Under the pieces are notes generated by a model, which saw only the letters and a program-made list of their open reading frames with translations, searched no databases and was not told where the DNA came from. Below, in pieces: positions 22,568 to 34,439 of a DNA stretch of 64,000 nt. The stretch's first letter is position 1, and every line of letters starts with the position of its first letter. The position numbers were made by a program, and so were the translations under genes. Source of the DNA: Daucus carota subsp. sativus (Eukaryota; Streptophyta; Magnoliopsida; Apiales; Apiaceae). The stretch lies in the NCBI RefSeq assembly GCF_001625215.2, contig NC_030384.2, forward strand, positions 29,996,527-30,060,526, read 5' to 3'.

Positions 22568-24373
22568 TCATGCTACCAATAGAAGCACAAAAGGAATCAT
22601 CAGTGAAAATGCAAATGATATAAATCCCCCAGCAGCTCCAGATGACGGAGCTTTGTAATTCTGCTTCACATGTGTAGCCCATTTTGTGAATACTTCCATT
22701 GCAGCTATCATCGGTGGTAAAGTAGAGTTTTTGTCGCGTGTCAATGTTATATTAATAGTTGGACCTGATACTATCACTGGATACTTGGTTACTACCGTGG
22801 TCTCTCCTTTAGATGGCGCTTCTACAGTCCCATGATCTTGCCCATCAATTTCTAGTATCATGGTTCTTCTTTCATCAGTATCTTTTTCAAATAGTTCTGT
22901 TATATAAAAAACAAAGTAAGCTATTTGTGGGGCTGATTCAGGAACATCGACGGTCAATATGATTGTATCTGTGCCCCTGGGTTGAACAGAATCCTTAAGT
23001 ACAGGATCAGGAGGGTAATTCTCATGTGCTGCAGTGAAGTCTGTTAAACCAGTGATGTTGTCGCAATTATATGGTGTAACTCCCTTACTCCATATACGGT
23101 TGTACTTTTCATCAAATTTCAAAGGGTCGAATCTGAAAATATATATTTTTGAGCTTTTCATAAGTTCTCTAATTTTAGGACAGAAGTAAAGTATAACAAT
23201 CATATTGTAATTTTCAACGAAAAATGAGTGAAAGGAGCTCAAGATTTAGATGGATCATACCTGATTTCATCCCCTCCAAGATTAGTCCTAGTGACAAGAT
23301 TATATGTTGCTTTATTCTCCATCTGGGAATACATTGGGTCCCATAAAGCCACAGTTTCAATTGAATTGATAAATGGAACTCCTCCATCTTTAATCTGCAC
23401 TAAGCAAATTTTAAAAACCCCTGATCCATTGCTTTCATACATAATTTCTTTGTAAAAAGGTTCGCCATTATTTTTTGCTGTGTTGATAGTTGTCCATATT
23501 ACATCATTAATGAAGAGACTGAATGCAGGAGGGCGGGAGAGACCGTCGTAGTTGCCATAGTAAAATCCAGCCCGGATTATGTATCGAGCAATTAGTGTCT
23601 CAGCAGGCACAGAGTAACAGTTATCTTGGATGTTGTTTGGAAAGAATCGGAGGGTGTTCAACTCTTCCCTGGTTGTTTTGTTCTGTACCAGTATATTCAA
23701 CCCTGTCTCAGTGTAGCTTGAATCCATTTCCCACTGGAGCATGCCTTCGTACTGGGTCCTGTTCGTGCCACAATCAATACTCCGCCATCCAGATATATCT
23801 GATGGCGAATCTGTACATAATTCAAATGTATGATGAGCAAAGTTAAATTTTGTTTCATTCATACTATTATGTTCAGGAGATAATATCAGCACTCATGTGA
23901 AAAACATTAACAAACCAGCGTATAAAATTTACACATATGTTTCTAATGTTTTGAATACTAACACTCAGATTAATGAAATTAACATGCATTTTCTTAAGAT
24001 GATAGGATCACTTTGTAAATAGGTGGCCAGTTCATAGCAGATTTTCTATGGATCAGTTCTCAGTGGCACATTTTGCACAAACCAGCCGAGTAAAAATATA
24101 CCATAAAGAGAGTTTCCAAGTTTCAGCGAAAGCAAAAGTGTGTGAATTTAAATTTCTGCAATCGACTAGTACCATAAAGGGGGACAGGGGCATAAGCATG
24201 GGCATCGATGTATTGCACCCATAGCTCCCAATCAAGTACACGTGTAAACTTAAATTGATAACATGGATGCAATAATAAAAAAAAAAAATTGTAAAAACCA
24301 AATTACATTGGGCAAAAGATTGTAGTAATTGTAAGGAAAGAAATGCCAGATTAATCCACCCAACTTTCGCCAT
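22568..24373 (-). CDS. Kinase-less malectin-like secreted protein, copy C
   Basis: Exons 24373-24307, 23810-23261 and 23132-22568 encode 393 residues with intron phases as in A and B. The signal peptide is MAKVGWINLAFLSLQ. Malectin-like half one includes IDCGTNRTQYEG and FYYGNYDGLSRPP; half two includes NRIWSKG and PPMIAAMEVFTKW. The tail after a SSGAAG stretch is hydrophobic and GPI-signal-like. Close relation to B is visible in both coding and 5' flanking DNA. The start was chosen by conservation of the MAKVGW leader with B. Function is unknown; a cell-surface accessory or decoy receptor is an inference. Confidence 0.88.
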
Positions 24374-24449
24374 TGCATGCAACTTCACTGAAAAGAGCTA
24401 GAAGAGTTTATTACTATCACAAGATTTACTTAAAATAGAAGACAAATGG

Positions 24450-24460
24450 TTGATTTATAG
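24450..24460 (-). promoter_or_regulatory. TATA region of malectin-like gene C
   Basis: CTATAAATCA on the minus strand about 80 bp before the ATG; it matches the other three copies. Confidence 0.6.
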
Positions 24461-25790
24461 TTTGGTAAGGGAGGAAGGGGGAGAGGCAACAAGGAGGCAA
24501 AATTCCTTATTAGGCGGTTTTGTAGTATACATTAAACAGCTTATGTATCAGAAGAATATATTTTCAAACAAATTATTTGATGAGGCTAATGAAGTGCCCA
24601 AGGAAATTTGTTGGCAATTTTATAATACCCGAGCATAGGCAGATGCAGGGTTCTTGTATGGAACAAAGATATGGAGAACAAATCTAGGCGGGGATCCTTT
24701 TACAAACTTCTTCTGTGCAGATTTTACAGTACATACAAAATATTGGAATAAGTACTCTCTCTAGCATAATTCTATTGAATTTTGTGTATATTAGACCAGG
24801 TTTCCGGCTTCCAGGAGAGCACGATGAACCCTTGCTGTTGCTGATAACTTTTTGGTTTTTCAGTTCACTGAGGTTTTTCCTTCCCTTTTGAAAAGAAAAT
24901 TCATAAAGCACTAATCCTATTCCTCGCAGTTCAGACACCAGGACACATACTTGCATTAGAAACAATGGCCTGTTGAACACAGATTTATCTACATTCGGTG
25001 TCTGGTTTGCTGCTATTCTGATAAATGCTTCTACTTTCATTTAGTTGGTTTAGATATCCGAGTTAGAGTTCAAAGAAAATTCAAGATAGTTTATGTGTGA
25101 ATATATGAATGCCTGAAAATTAGAATGTGGATGATGAAGTGAGTTCACTGATCCAATAAAACTGGACATGATAGAATATATTAATCACTAGAAGAAAAAT
25201 GATATGGTCCCTGTGAATCTAATGTTAAAAAATAATGAAATAGAGAATGTTTAGAGTATCAAATTTATAAAGAGAAACATGATGAAGAAGAGTTGCAAGT
25301 CATCTCCAATCACAATTTTATAAATAAAGCAATTTCATCTTCATTTTTCACCTTTTTTTCATTTTATATCTTGATTCCATCTCCAACCATTACTTTATTT
25401 TATAAATAAAACAACTTTTACTTTATATGCGTAGTACAACTTCATATACAGAGTTATACAGCAAATGACTTTATATATAAAAATAAAATAATGGATGATT
25501 GGAGATTGCGTACTTCATTTATAAAATTGAAAGTGAAGAAAAATATGAAGTTTAAAGTTGTGATTGGATGTGTCTTGATTTTTTTGAATATAATATATTC
25601 CTCGTAAAGCCTCCCTCCTAACACCATGAGTTTTTGGGTTCGACTGCCTGCAACCCTCAATATTTTTATGATCGTTTTATTGATTTCGTGAGGCTAGAAT
25701 CTAGATGGTGGCCACGACCCTCCCAATCTACACAGTTTCATCTTTTTTATTTTTTTCTCGTCTTCTTAAGTTTATTAGTTAGTAAAGATC
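24461..25790. other. Upstream flank of copy C
   Basis: Bases up to about 25080 align with the upstream flank of copy B, for example TTATTTGATGAGGCTAATG in both. Beyond that it is AT-rich spacer. A GGTTCGACTGCC phrase near 25640 resembles a SINE B box but no A box was found. Confidence 0.5.
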
Positions 25791-26075
25791 TTACTTTTTC
25801 AGTTTTGTGGATTGTATTTCAGTTTCCTATATACAAAAAGAATATAAATTAATGATGAAATTTAGTGTTCATTTGGCTTACCTTTAAAACTAATGATTTA
25901 GTGTTCATTTCAGGTTTAGCTTATCATTATATATAAATTATTGAGGTAGCATAATGATGTACAATGTCTATTAACACTTTCATGCCACAAATAAAAAGAT
26001 AAAAGGGAATTATCAGCAAGTATGCAAACGATATATATTCCCGGCCTGTAGGTGGGATGATTGAGTTTGCATTGA
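25791..26075 (-). pseudogene. 3' remnant of a fifth malectin-like gene
   Basis: The stretch matches the 3' end and 3' flank of copy D (31520-31735): a TACAAAAAGAA phrase, then CAGGTTTAGCTTA, then CACAAATAAAAAGATAAA and GTATGCAAACGATATATATTCC. Only the last ~30 codons and the 3' flank are present. All upstream exons are missing and sequence similarity stops near 26075. The remnant is the 3' end of a gene on the minus strand, lying just upstream of SBDS. Confidence 0.75.
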
Positions 26076-26737
26076 AAAGTATAGATGTCAGTGCGTGGTG
26101 AAGAGATAGGGAAATTCAGAGATTTGTGTGAGGGGATATTAAAATTAAATATTAATATTAAAATATTAAATTCATAATATTTGTCATTTTGTTTATTCAA
26201 TACAATTTTAATCACTAAATATAGTTTAGCGACACAATTTACAAAAAATTTCTAACTAAATAATAATGTAATTCTAATGGAATGAATGAAAATTTGATTA
26301 TATTCATATACAATTAATATAATTATGATAATGACAATAATAAAAATATATTATATTTAATAATTTTTTATATATGTGAAATTTGAATAAAGATAATTAA
26401 AATAAAAAAAAGGGAGTATAATAAGCGAGCAAGCCGCGACTTACGAGAGAAGGGGGAAATCAAACAATCAAAGAAATCAGTGAAAAGAAGATCGAGAAAG
26501 AAACGAAAGAACAAGAAGCCGCCGCCGCCGCCGCGCCGCCGCCGGAAAGAAGAGCAGAGGTTTGTGTTCAATACGTCGTGAAATTACACGTTTTGCCCAA
26601 TTAATTCAAGTCTGATAATTATGGACATGAGTATATAGTTTATATATTTGAGCAATTGAAGTTGCAGATTCTAACAACAATTTACTTTACTGATGATGCA
26701 GACAACACAGAATATAAAGAATTAGAATATTAGATAC
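26076..26737 (+). promoter_or_regulatory. SBDS promoter and 5' leader with CCG repeat
   Basis: An AT-rich promoter precedes a purine-rich leader (about 26430-26560) containing an imperfect CCG/GCC trinucleotide run at 26518-26545. A GT at about 26560-26570 and an AG at about 26700 would allow a 5'-UTR intron before the ATG; that is inference. The leader reads as the transcribed 5' end of SBDS rather than a separate gene. Confidence 0.45.
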
Positions 26738-29700
26738 ATGTCAAAGACGATTGTGCAACCTGTAGGGCAGAAGAGGCTGACCAATGTTGCTGTCGTGCGT
26801 CTCAAGAAACACGGCTGTCGCTTTGAAATCGCTTGTTACAAGAACAAAGTTCTCTCCTGGCGCTCCGGCGTGTACGGACTCTTTTCTTTTTTATTTTGTT
26901 TTTTTCGACAATTATGCTATGTTTGTTGATTGTTGATACATTATTTGATTTCAACCGGATGTTTGTATGTTTTAAATACACTCTTGGTATTCATGTTAGG
27001 GTAGACGTGTTAACTGGCCAACTATTTCTGAGCCGTTGGGTGATTATCCGGCGTCCAGGATTAGAATATTATTTTCTTTAATATGTCTAGCGCTTTTTAA
27101 TCAATCCTGCTTAAAAAAAGGCTGGATGGGGTCATTTTCCTTGTCCAGGGTTGAAAAGTGCTGGACATATTAAAAATTTGTTATAATCCTGGCCGCTCGA
27201 TATTTACTCCAACGACCCAAAATTATGCTATGTTTGTTAATTGTTGATACATTATTTGATTTCCACCGGATTTTGTTCATGTTAATACTGCCAAGTGTAA
27301 TCTGTGATGCATATATACCTGATGTTGGCTTTTATATCATCTCTAATTATTTGTCCATTTTCTTACATAAGCTTATATGTTATTTAACTTGGTACTCGAA
27401 CTAGGCTGGAGTCACAGAAGATGCTCTAATATGCTATTTTTAATTAATTTTATTATGGATTATTCTCTTTTTCGAAATTTAATAGCTGCAACCTTATTGT
27501 AAAGCTCTGCATGAGGATTTAGTAGATGATTGCAGTGCGTGTGCAAATTTTATACATTTTTGGGAACCTTTATCTTGATAAATCACTAGGTATACAATTT
27601 TTTTATCACATACATGTGTTAATCCCTTTCTGTCACTTTATGCTAATCCTTTTACCGGTAAATTTGTCTTTGTTTTTCCATGTTTTACACTATTATGAAA
27701 AAATATCTCCTCATCTTTCATATAATTACAATATGTAAACTAACTTCCCCTCTCTACTTATCTCTATAGTCTATACTGTTTAAGCCTGTAGAAAAGCTCT
27801 TCATCATGTACTGCTATGTACTTATAAAAAAATTCTGTTGTTTTTTTTATATAGAGAGAAAGATTTGGATGAAGTCTTGCAATCACACACCGTGTATTCT
27901 AATGTATCAAAAGGAGTTCTTGCCAAATCCAGGGATTTAAAGAAAGCTTTCGGGCAGGACGAATATGATGATGATGAAAAGATTGATCATGAAAAAATCT
28001 GTTTGGAGGTTTGTAATACCCCATGTCTAGTCATTTGATGTCTCAGTCATCATCTATAGGCCTAAAATGAGCAAAATAGTTTCATTGTAAATAATTGTAC
28101 TATTGTACTGCTTCTCTGCCAGATTTTGGAAAAAGGAGAGCTACAAGTTGCTGGAAAGGAACGAGAATCGCAGTTATCAAGTCAGTTTAGGGATATTGCA
28201 ACTATTGTCATGCAGAAGACCATAAACCCTGAAACTCATCGTCCGTATACTATTAGCATGATTGAGCGTTTAATGCATGAAATACATTTCGCAGTTGATC
28301 CGCACAACAGCTCGAAGAAACAGGTGTGTCAATTGTTCCTGCTTATATATGAGAAACTATCATCTATAATGATAAACATTGCCCTGAGTTTATAAAACAA
28401 ATTGACACCCTTTATAATTTTTTTTTAGCCAGTCTGAAGTTGAATCTTGTTTTCATTTAAATGTGAATCATTTGTCTTGCAAAACCAGAACAAGTTCTAT
28501 TTCATAGAACGTTCGTCCTGATTTAGTATATTACTAGTTAATTTAAACTCTATATAGCGTATCTCTTGTAATTAAATTGTTTTTCTGGTGCCTTTGTTTG
28601 TTTTGCGGGGTGACAGAGTTTGGCTCCTAAATCCTAATGTATTCTCTCTGCAGGCCCTTGAAGTCATTCGCGAGCTTCAGAAACACTTCCCCATAAAACG
28701 ATCTCCTATGAGATTACGACTGACTGTGCCTGGACAGGCCTTCTCTTCTGTTTCCGAGAAATTAAATGAATGGAAATCCAGCATTGTTTCGAAAGAAGAA
28801 TCTGGAAATCAGCTATCTGTTGTAAGATTTCTATTTTTTATTTTTCGAGTTGTAGTATTTATTTTGTTTTTTGCTAAATAAGGTCTAGGAAATTGTTACC
28901 GTTGGACTATGAAGCTTTATTCATGCAAATTGCTTCACCAATGCCTAAGTGCATTTATATTACCCTCATTGCCCTTGATCTTCTTATCAGTTGTGTGAAT
29001 ATTGCCTAGGGGTGATAATCTATTATAGTGATACAGAGCACAATATAACTGTTTGACAGTAATACCCGAGCTGGTAGAGTAGATAATCCTTAACTTGATA
29101 CTGTGGTAACAATTGAAATATCCTTTGAAGTGTAAAATACCAACACAAGAAGAAGAAAAGAAAACAGCATAGCAATATAAAGGAAAGTTTGACTTATGTC
29201 TACCTAGGCTCTAAGCTGAGCTTAATGAGATTCCACTATCATTTATCTGTGCCTTGGGTTTCCCATCTTTCACTCCCCCTTGCATGTGTCGGTAATTCTT
29301 CAGGGCTTAATTATTTGAATTTTTAATAGCTGTGATTCACCACGCTTCTGGGTTATGGTTACTCAAAATTTTCGTTCTTGCAGCGGAAGGCAACTTATGT
29401 GTAATTTATGAATCGTAGCTAACTAGTTGTTTAGCCATGCGAACTAACCTGTGCTTCCACCTGAAGGCATTTAAGAATTATTCTTTTGTTGTGTTGTGTT
29501 TGGTTGGGGATGATGGTATGTAATGAGTAAAATTGAAGGGAAGCAATAAAAGGTAGGATGGAAGATTTGAAAAAAACAATTGAGCGAGTGTAAATTTTTT
29601 ATGTCAAGATTTGTGAAGAAATTGGGCATGTAGGAGAGTGGACTATTCTTTGTCGAATTGAGGGTTTAAGCTCTAGTGTAGGAGGCTAGGAAAGGAATGG

Positions 29701-31091
29701 AGGAAAAAATGAAGATTTTGAGTTTTTTTTACTAGTAAGTTGAGTTGTGTTTTTTTAGCTAAATTGAATTTTAAACATTTACCCAAGATATATACAAAAT
29801 TTCATTCCGTTCCCTCCAATCCCATTCATCCGAACCAAACACCACATTGGAGTCTTGTCGGGATATGTGTGTCTTAGCAACAGTATTGTAGTAGTATTGT
29901 GATAATAGTAGAGTTGTAAGGGTATTAAGGTCATTTCAGGAGGATTAGTTACATATGTGTACTAGTAGTATAATTACCAGTAGCATTTTACATTTCAGTT
30001 AACGCAATTATGATATGAAAATGGATGTATTTCCACCAACCTTCTCTTTCTCTATCTATAACTGATTCCGTTACTTTCTCTCTCCAGGGTTTGTGTTTCT
30101 CATCTTTTAAATTCTGCCTCTATATCTCTCATTTCTCTCTGAATTCTCTTTAAACACTCTCTGTCCTGTTAATTTAACTTCATTTGTTATTCCTGAAATT
30201 TTATCAATTGAAAATGCCAAAAATAGTCGCAAATAGCTCAGGAATGCATCAATTCCTGACATGTATAAACAAAGACCAGACTGTTAAATGTTTACATTTT
30301 AGACTTAACCTGATTTTTTTTTTATTAAAAAGACTATGTATTTTCTAATCTTTAATATTAAGGTATGTGATGTATCATGTTCTATCTGGTTTTCTGAAAT
30401 ATTAGAAATCCCAATATAGATACCAGGGTCATGGTCATTATATTATCGTTAAAGGGAACATATTTTCTTGTAAGAATTATCTCTTTTGCAGCTTCAGATA
30501 TTATTTTCCCCAAGGTTCATGATATGATGTACTCGGGATTTCCAACCAGTTTAAAGTGCTGTCAGGGTGTAGGGCTTCTTTAAAAGCTACTCTGTGATAT
30601 TATATATAGTTCTATTTTTATAATTATATTACCCAATGGCTGTGCAGATCTGTGAGATGGAGCCTGGCTTTTTCCGAGATTGTGATGCCATGGTAAGGAA
30701 TTTGCAGGGTAGGTTGGAAATCCTTGCTATCTCTGTGCATGCAGAAGGAGACACAAATGTTGATCACTATGATGATCACGAGGAACCTTCATCAAGCTTA
30801 CCCAAGGCATCTACAGGTGCTGACTTCCAGCTGAGTGAGAAATTGAACAAACAAACAATCTCTGAGAAAAAACCAGATGCTGTGGGAGATGTAAAGCAGC
30901 AGAGCAAATGCAGTACATGCAATGCATATGTAGGTGATTCAAAGCAATACAGGGAGCACTTTAAGAGTGAATGGCACAAACACAACTTGAAGCGAAAGAC
31001 TAAGCAACTACCTCCAGTCAGTGCTGAAGAATGCTTAGGCGACATGGAGATTACCGACTCAAGGGCAGATTTGAAGGATTATTCATTTTGA
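26738..31091 (+). CDS. SBDS: Ribosome maturation protein SBDS, plant form with zinc finger
   Basis: Five exons, 26738-26871, 27855-28008, 28123-28323, 28654-28821 and 30648-31091, join in frame to 366 residues. The start [14 protein letters not shown] is the family's conserved N-terminus. Residues about 1-95 form the FYSH domain ([24 protein letters not shown]), followed by the central helical and C-terminal RNA-binding-like domains ([21 protein letters not shown]). SBDS works with the GTPase EFL1 to release eIF6 from pre-60S subunits. After the core comes a tail with a U1-type C2H2 finger, C-x2-C-x12-H-x5-H from residue 307, found in plant SBDS but not in the short human form. Intron 1 has a MITE inside a 51 bp duplication, and intron 4 (about 1.8 kb) another MITE. 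Arabidopsis SBDS has a similar length by memory. Confidence 0.96.
26910..27271. repeat. 51 bp direct repeat flanking a MITE in SBDS intron 1
   Basis: The block from AATTATGCTATGTTTGTT to CCGGAT at 26910-26960 recurs at 27221-27271 with two differences. The 260 bp between them contain the MITE at 27032-27217. The repeat is too long to be a target duplication. Confidence 0.85.
27032..27217. mobile_element. MITE with ~35 bp inverted ends, unclassified
   Basis: The left end (GCCGTTGGGTGATTATCC, then CCAGGATTAGAA) pairs with the complement of the right end (TTATAATCCTGG, then CCAACGACCC), imperfect but clear over about 35 bp. A homologous copy lies in malectin-like gene A intron 2. No target duplication is clear, so the superfamily is open. 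Confidence 0.7.
29493..29846. mobile_element. MITE in SBDS intron 4
   Basis: The ends read TGTTGTGTTTGGTTGGGGATGA on the left and, complemented, TGTGGTGTTTGGTTCGGATGA on the right. That is about 17 of 21 matching bases around a 350 bp non-coding centre. The target duplication is not clear; the terminus style suits hAT or PIF/Harbinger MITEs. Confidence 0.6.
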
Positions 31092-31624
31092 GGTTGGCTT
31101 GTATTGATATATGTTTTTTGTCTTGAGACTTTATGAAAGAGGATTGACAAGATTTAAGCTTTAAATGCATACAGTTGCAACTTGCAAGTATAGACACGGA
31201 ACTTTGTATTAAGCTTATAACGTATCTGACTGCTTGTTATTCTCTTGTGTTTGTGTTTTATGTTGTCTGCTGAGGTCGAACGAACGATAAAGTAATGAAA
31301 TCCAATTCGAATTCTATTATGAATAATTGTTCAAAAATTTCATTTCTTTCTCTATTCCATTCATTCATCTTAAAGTAAAAAGAAATGCTCCATTCTCTCC
31401 TTTTAACTGATTTCTTCTCAATTCTTGTTATTGTATAATAATTTTATATTTACTCAATTTTTATTAAAATTTATTGAGGTTGTATTTTCTTTTACCTATT
31501 CCATTCTTAGATGTCCATTCTATTCCAGTTTGCCCTGTACAAAAAGAACATAAACAAATGATCAAATTTTGTATTCATTCCAGGTTTGGCTTACCATTAT
31601 ATATAAAGCAGCCTCTTATCACTT
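31092..31624. other. Shared 3' intergenic region of SBDS (+) and malectin-like D (-)
   Basis: The genes converge. The SBDS 3' UTR probably covers the first ~250 bases (an AATGAAAT stretch near 31295 may aid polyadenylation). The right part is homologous to the 3' flank of the fifth-copy remnant. Confidence 0.45.
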
Positions 31625-33631
31625 TCATACCACAAATAAAAAGATAAAGGAAATTATCAGCAAGTATGCAAACGATATATATTCCCCTGCAGGTGCGGAT
31701 GATTGAGTTGTGTAATTCACATTTGGATCAAATTTTGTGAATACTTCCATGGCAGCAAGCACCGGAGGCAAAGTAGACCCTTCTCCCCGTGTCAATATTA
31801 TGCTCAAAATTGGACCTGATACTATCACAGGGTACATGGTTATAACCATGCTTTCACCTGCAGATGGCGCTTCCACTGTCCCCTGATCTTGACCATCAAT
31901 TTGGATATTTATGAATCTTGTCTCACTCTGACTTTTATAATCTAGTTCTGTTATGTAGAAAACAAAGTAAGCTGATTGCTGATGTTCAGGAAGCTCAACT
32001 GTCAGAAAGATCGAATCCAGGCTGCTAGATTCAATAGAACTCATGAGCACAAGGTAAGGAGGGTAATTCTCAAATCTGGAATTCACATCTGTGTAACCAA
32101 TAACGCTGCTGCAAGTTGACGGTGTAAGTCCTTTGCTCCATATACGATTGTACATTTCATCCTTTTTTACAGGGTCGAACCTGAAATATTACTGAAATGT
32201 ATCAAAATTGTAAACAATTTGTGCCGGAGCTATTTGAATACTACAACATTGGATACCTCTGAGCTTGTTTAGGAACAATTGTGTGCAAATCATGTATGGA
32301 AGCTCAAAACCATGTACCTGATTTCCTCCCCTCCAAAGTTGGTCCGATTGATAAGATTATATGTGGTATTACTCTCCATCTGGGAGTACATTTTGTCCCA
32401 TAAGACCACTGCTTCAAGCGAATTGATAAATGGAACTCCTCCACCTATAATCTGCAGTAAGCAAATTCTGAGAGCCCCTGATCCATTGCTTTCGTACACA
32501 ATTTCTTTGTAAAACGGATCACCATTATTTTCTGCTGTGTTGATAGTTGTCCATATTACATCGTTAATGAAGAGATTGAATGTGGGAGGGCGGGAGAGAC
32601 CATCATAGTTTCCATAGTAAAATCCAGCTCGTATTATGTATCGAATACTTTCTGTCTCAGCAGGCACAATGTAACAGTTGTCCTGAGTTTTGTTTGGGAA
32701 AATCCGGAGGGTGTTAAATTCATCCCTGATTGTTTTCTTCTGAACTCGTCTATTTAGTCCTGCTTGAGTGTAACCGGAATCAACATCCCATGTGAGTATG
32801 CCATCCCATCTTATCTGGTCCATGCCGCAATCAACACTCTTCCACCCTGAAGTATCTGGATATATATGTGTATGATTAGACCGACTCCCAATTGCAGAGA
32901 CGACACTGATTTTTCTGTATGCTAAATTACCTACATATTTCTGGAATCAAGTAAGCACAACATCCTCTTTAGTTCCTCCTAACGGCTAATAATAATGCCA
33001 CTACTCATCCTGCAACTTAATCGGCAAACAAAGGTGTACTAACTTAAAACCCGATAATACATGCTTTTTTTTGCAGAGTTACAAGATAGAACCAGAAAGC
33101 AAACTTTAATAGTCCATCCACATTGGTGATGTAACTTTGTCGTTTACATTTATATGCAGACACAGGGGAAACCTCTGGCAACGAAGGTTATCTGCAATGA
33201 ATTGAAATTATACTATACGCATATATCACATATTCAAAATTCAGACAGCTGAGTATAGTTGATCTATGTCACAATCTTGAGGCTGTTTCTTGGCTTTGGT
33301 TCAGTTTCACCAGCAATATTTAATTTTGTTATCCAAGTTAGTCTAACCGCAAGCATCTCAAATATGCACCGTTGAATCAAGATGATATTAAGAAAATCAG
33401 TGAACTCATAATATCCAGAAACAAAGAATTCAGGGTTGCACTTTGCGAAACTTTGAAAGAAGAACACAGACAGGAAAGAAAAATCATAGCACCTCAGTAG
33501 GCTGACAAGAAAATGTGTAACTATAGCAAGCCTATAACAAAAACAAAATCAAAGAGAAGATTACTTTGGGCAAAAGATGTATGCAATTGTAAAGCTAAAA
33601 ACGCCAAAAAGATCCATCCAGTTTTCTCCAT
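31625..33631 (-). CDS. Kinase-less malectin-like secreted protein, copy D
   Basis: Exons 33631-33565, 32855-32318 and 32180-31625 encode 386 residues in the same three-exon, same-phase plan. The signal peptide is MEKTGWIFLAFLALQ. Half one contains VDCGMDQIRW and FYYGNYDGLSRPP; half two contains NRIWSKG and AAMEVFTKF. The C-terminus has a SSAPAG stretch and hydrophobic tail, suggesting GPI attachment. It is the most diverged of the four (for example PPVLAAMEV instead of PPMIAAMEV) and slightly shorter. It is separated from copies A-C by SBDS, but its 3' end is the closest match to the remnant on the other side of SBDS. No LRR or kinase motif follows. Confidence 0.88.
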
Positions 33632-33694
33632 TGCATGCAAGTCCAACGTCAAAGTTACCATTCACAAAATTAAGTAGAAATGGAGGCAAAGGGT

Positions 33695-33705
33695 GGATTT
33701 ATAGT
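33695..33705 (-). promoter_or_regulatory. TATA region of malectin-like gene D
   Basis: CTATAAATCC on the minus strand about 65-70 bp before the ATG, in line with copies A-C. Confidence 0.6.
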
Positions 33706-34051
33706 CGAGAAATGAGACTGAATCGAAGCAGACATCTAATTCTATATGTTTAGAGTTATTCTTAAAACAAACCTTGTGATCTAGCTAATGAACTATCCAA
33801 GAAGATTAATCTGCAGAGCCTTGCATTACACATAAAATATTGGTTGCTATAATAGAAGACACATTGATCTTGTACACAGCAAAGATATAGAAAACAAATG
33901 CACAGGGTGGATCCTTTTATGTATTTGTTTTTACAATATATACGAAAAAATAGATTGTGCCTTCTCTTGAACATGTAAGTTATTTAACAAGAGCATGTAT
34001 GTCATTTACTTTACTTCCAAGCACATGAAGCATTGGCCAATAAATTACATA

Positions 34052-34268
34052 CTTCCTCGGTCCTAATGAATTGTATACAGTTTCCTTTTTGGGACGTCCC
34101 ACCAATTATATACATTCCTAAAATAGCAACTTTTTATAATATAAAACACCATTACACCCACTACTTTCCTCCACTATCTACATTTTATAATAATATCCAA
34201 CTATACTCATTTTTTACCCAATTCTTTGGTCTCCGTGTCCCAGTCATTTGTATCCGGGACGGAGGGAG
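34052..34268. mobile_element. Stowaway MITE with TA target
   Basis: The 217 bp element begins CTTCCTCGGTCC and ends GGGACGGAGGGAG, inverted versions of the Stowaway terminus, with TA on both sides (34050-34051 and 34269-34270). The centre is AT-rich and non-coding, as expected for this Tc1/mariner-derived MITE family. Confidence 0.85.
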
Positions 34269-34439
34269 TATGTTATAAGATAATATATCAGAATGGCTGT
34301 GTTTTTGTTATTTAGCTCCTTCTCAAAAATGATTAAAAGAAAAAAACATTCGCATTATCACACGTTGAACATCCACAATTTTTAATTTTTTTCTAAAAGT
34401 ACGAATTGATTTTTTTTTTTAATTTTCTAACAAAACTAT

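Noticed and set aside
14899-24373. Malectin-like genes as 5' parts of receptor kinases
   Set aside because: Each has a stop right after a hydrophobic tail. No kinase motif (such as HRDLK) or LRR is visible in the spacers before the next gene.
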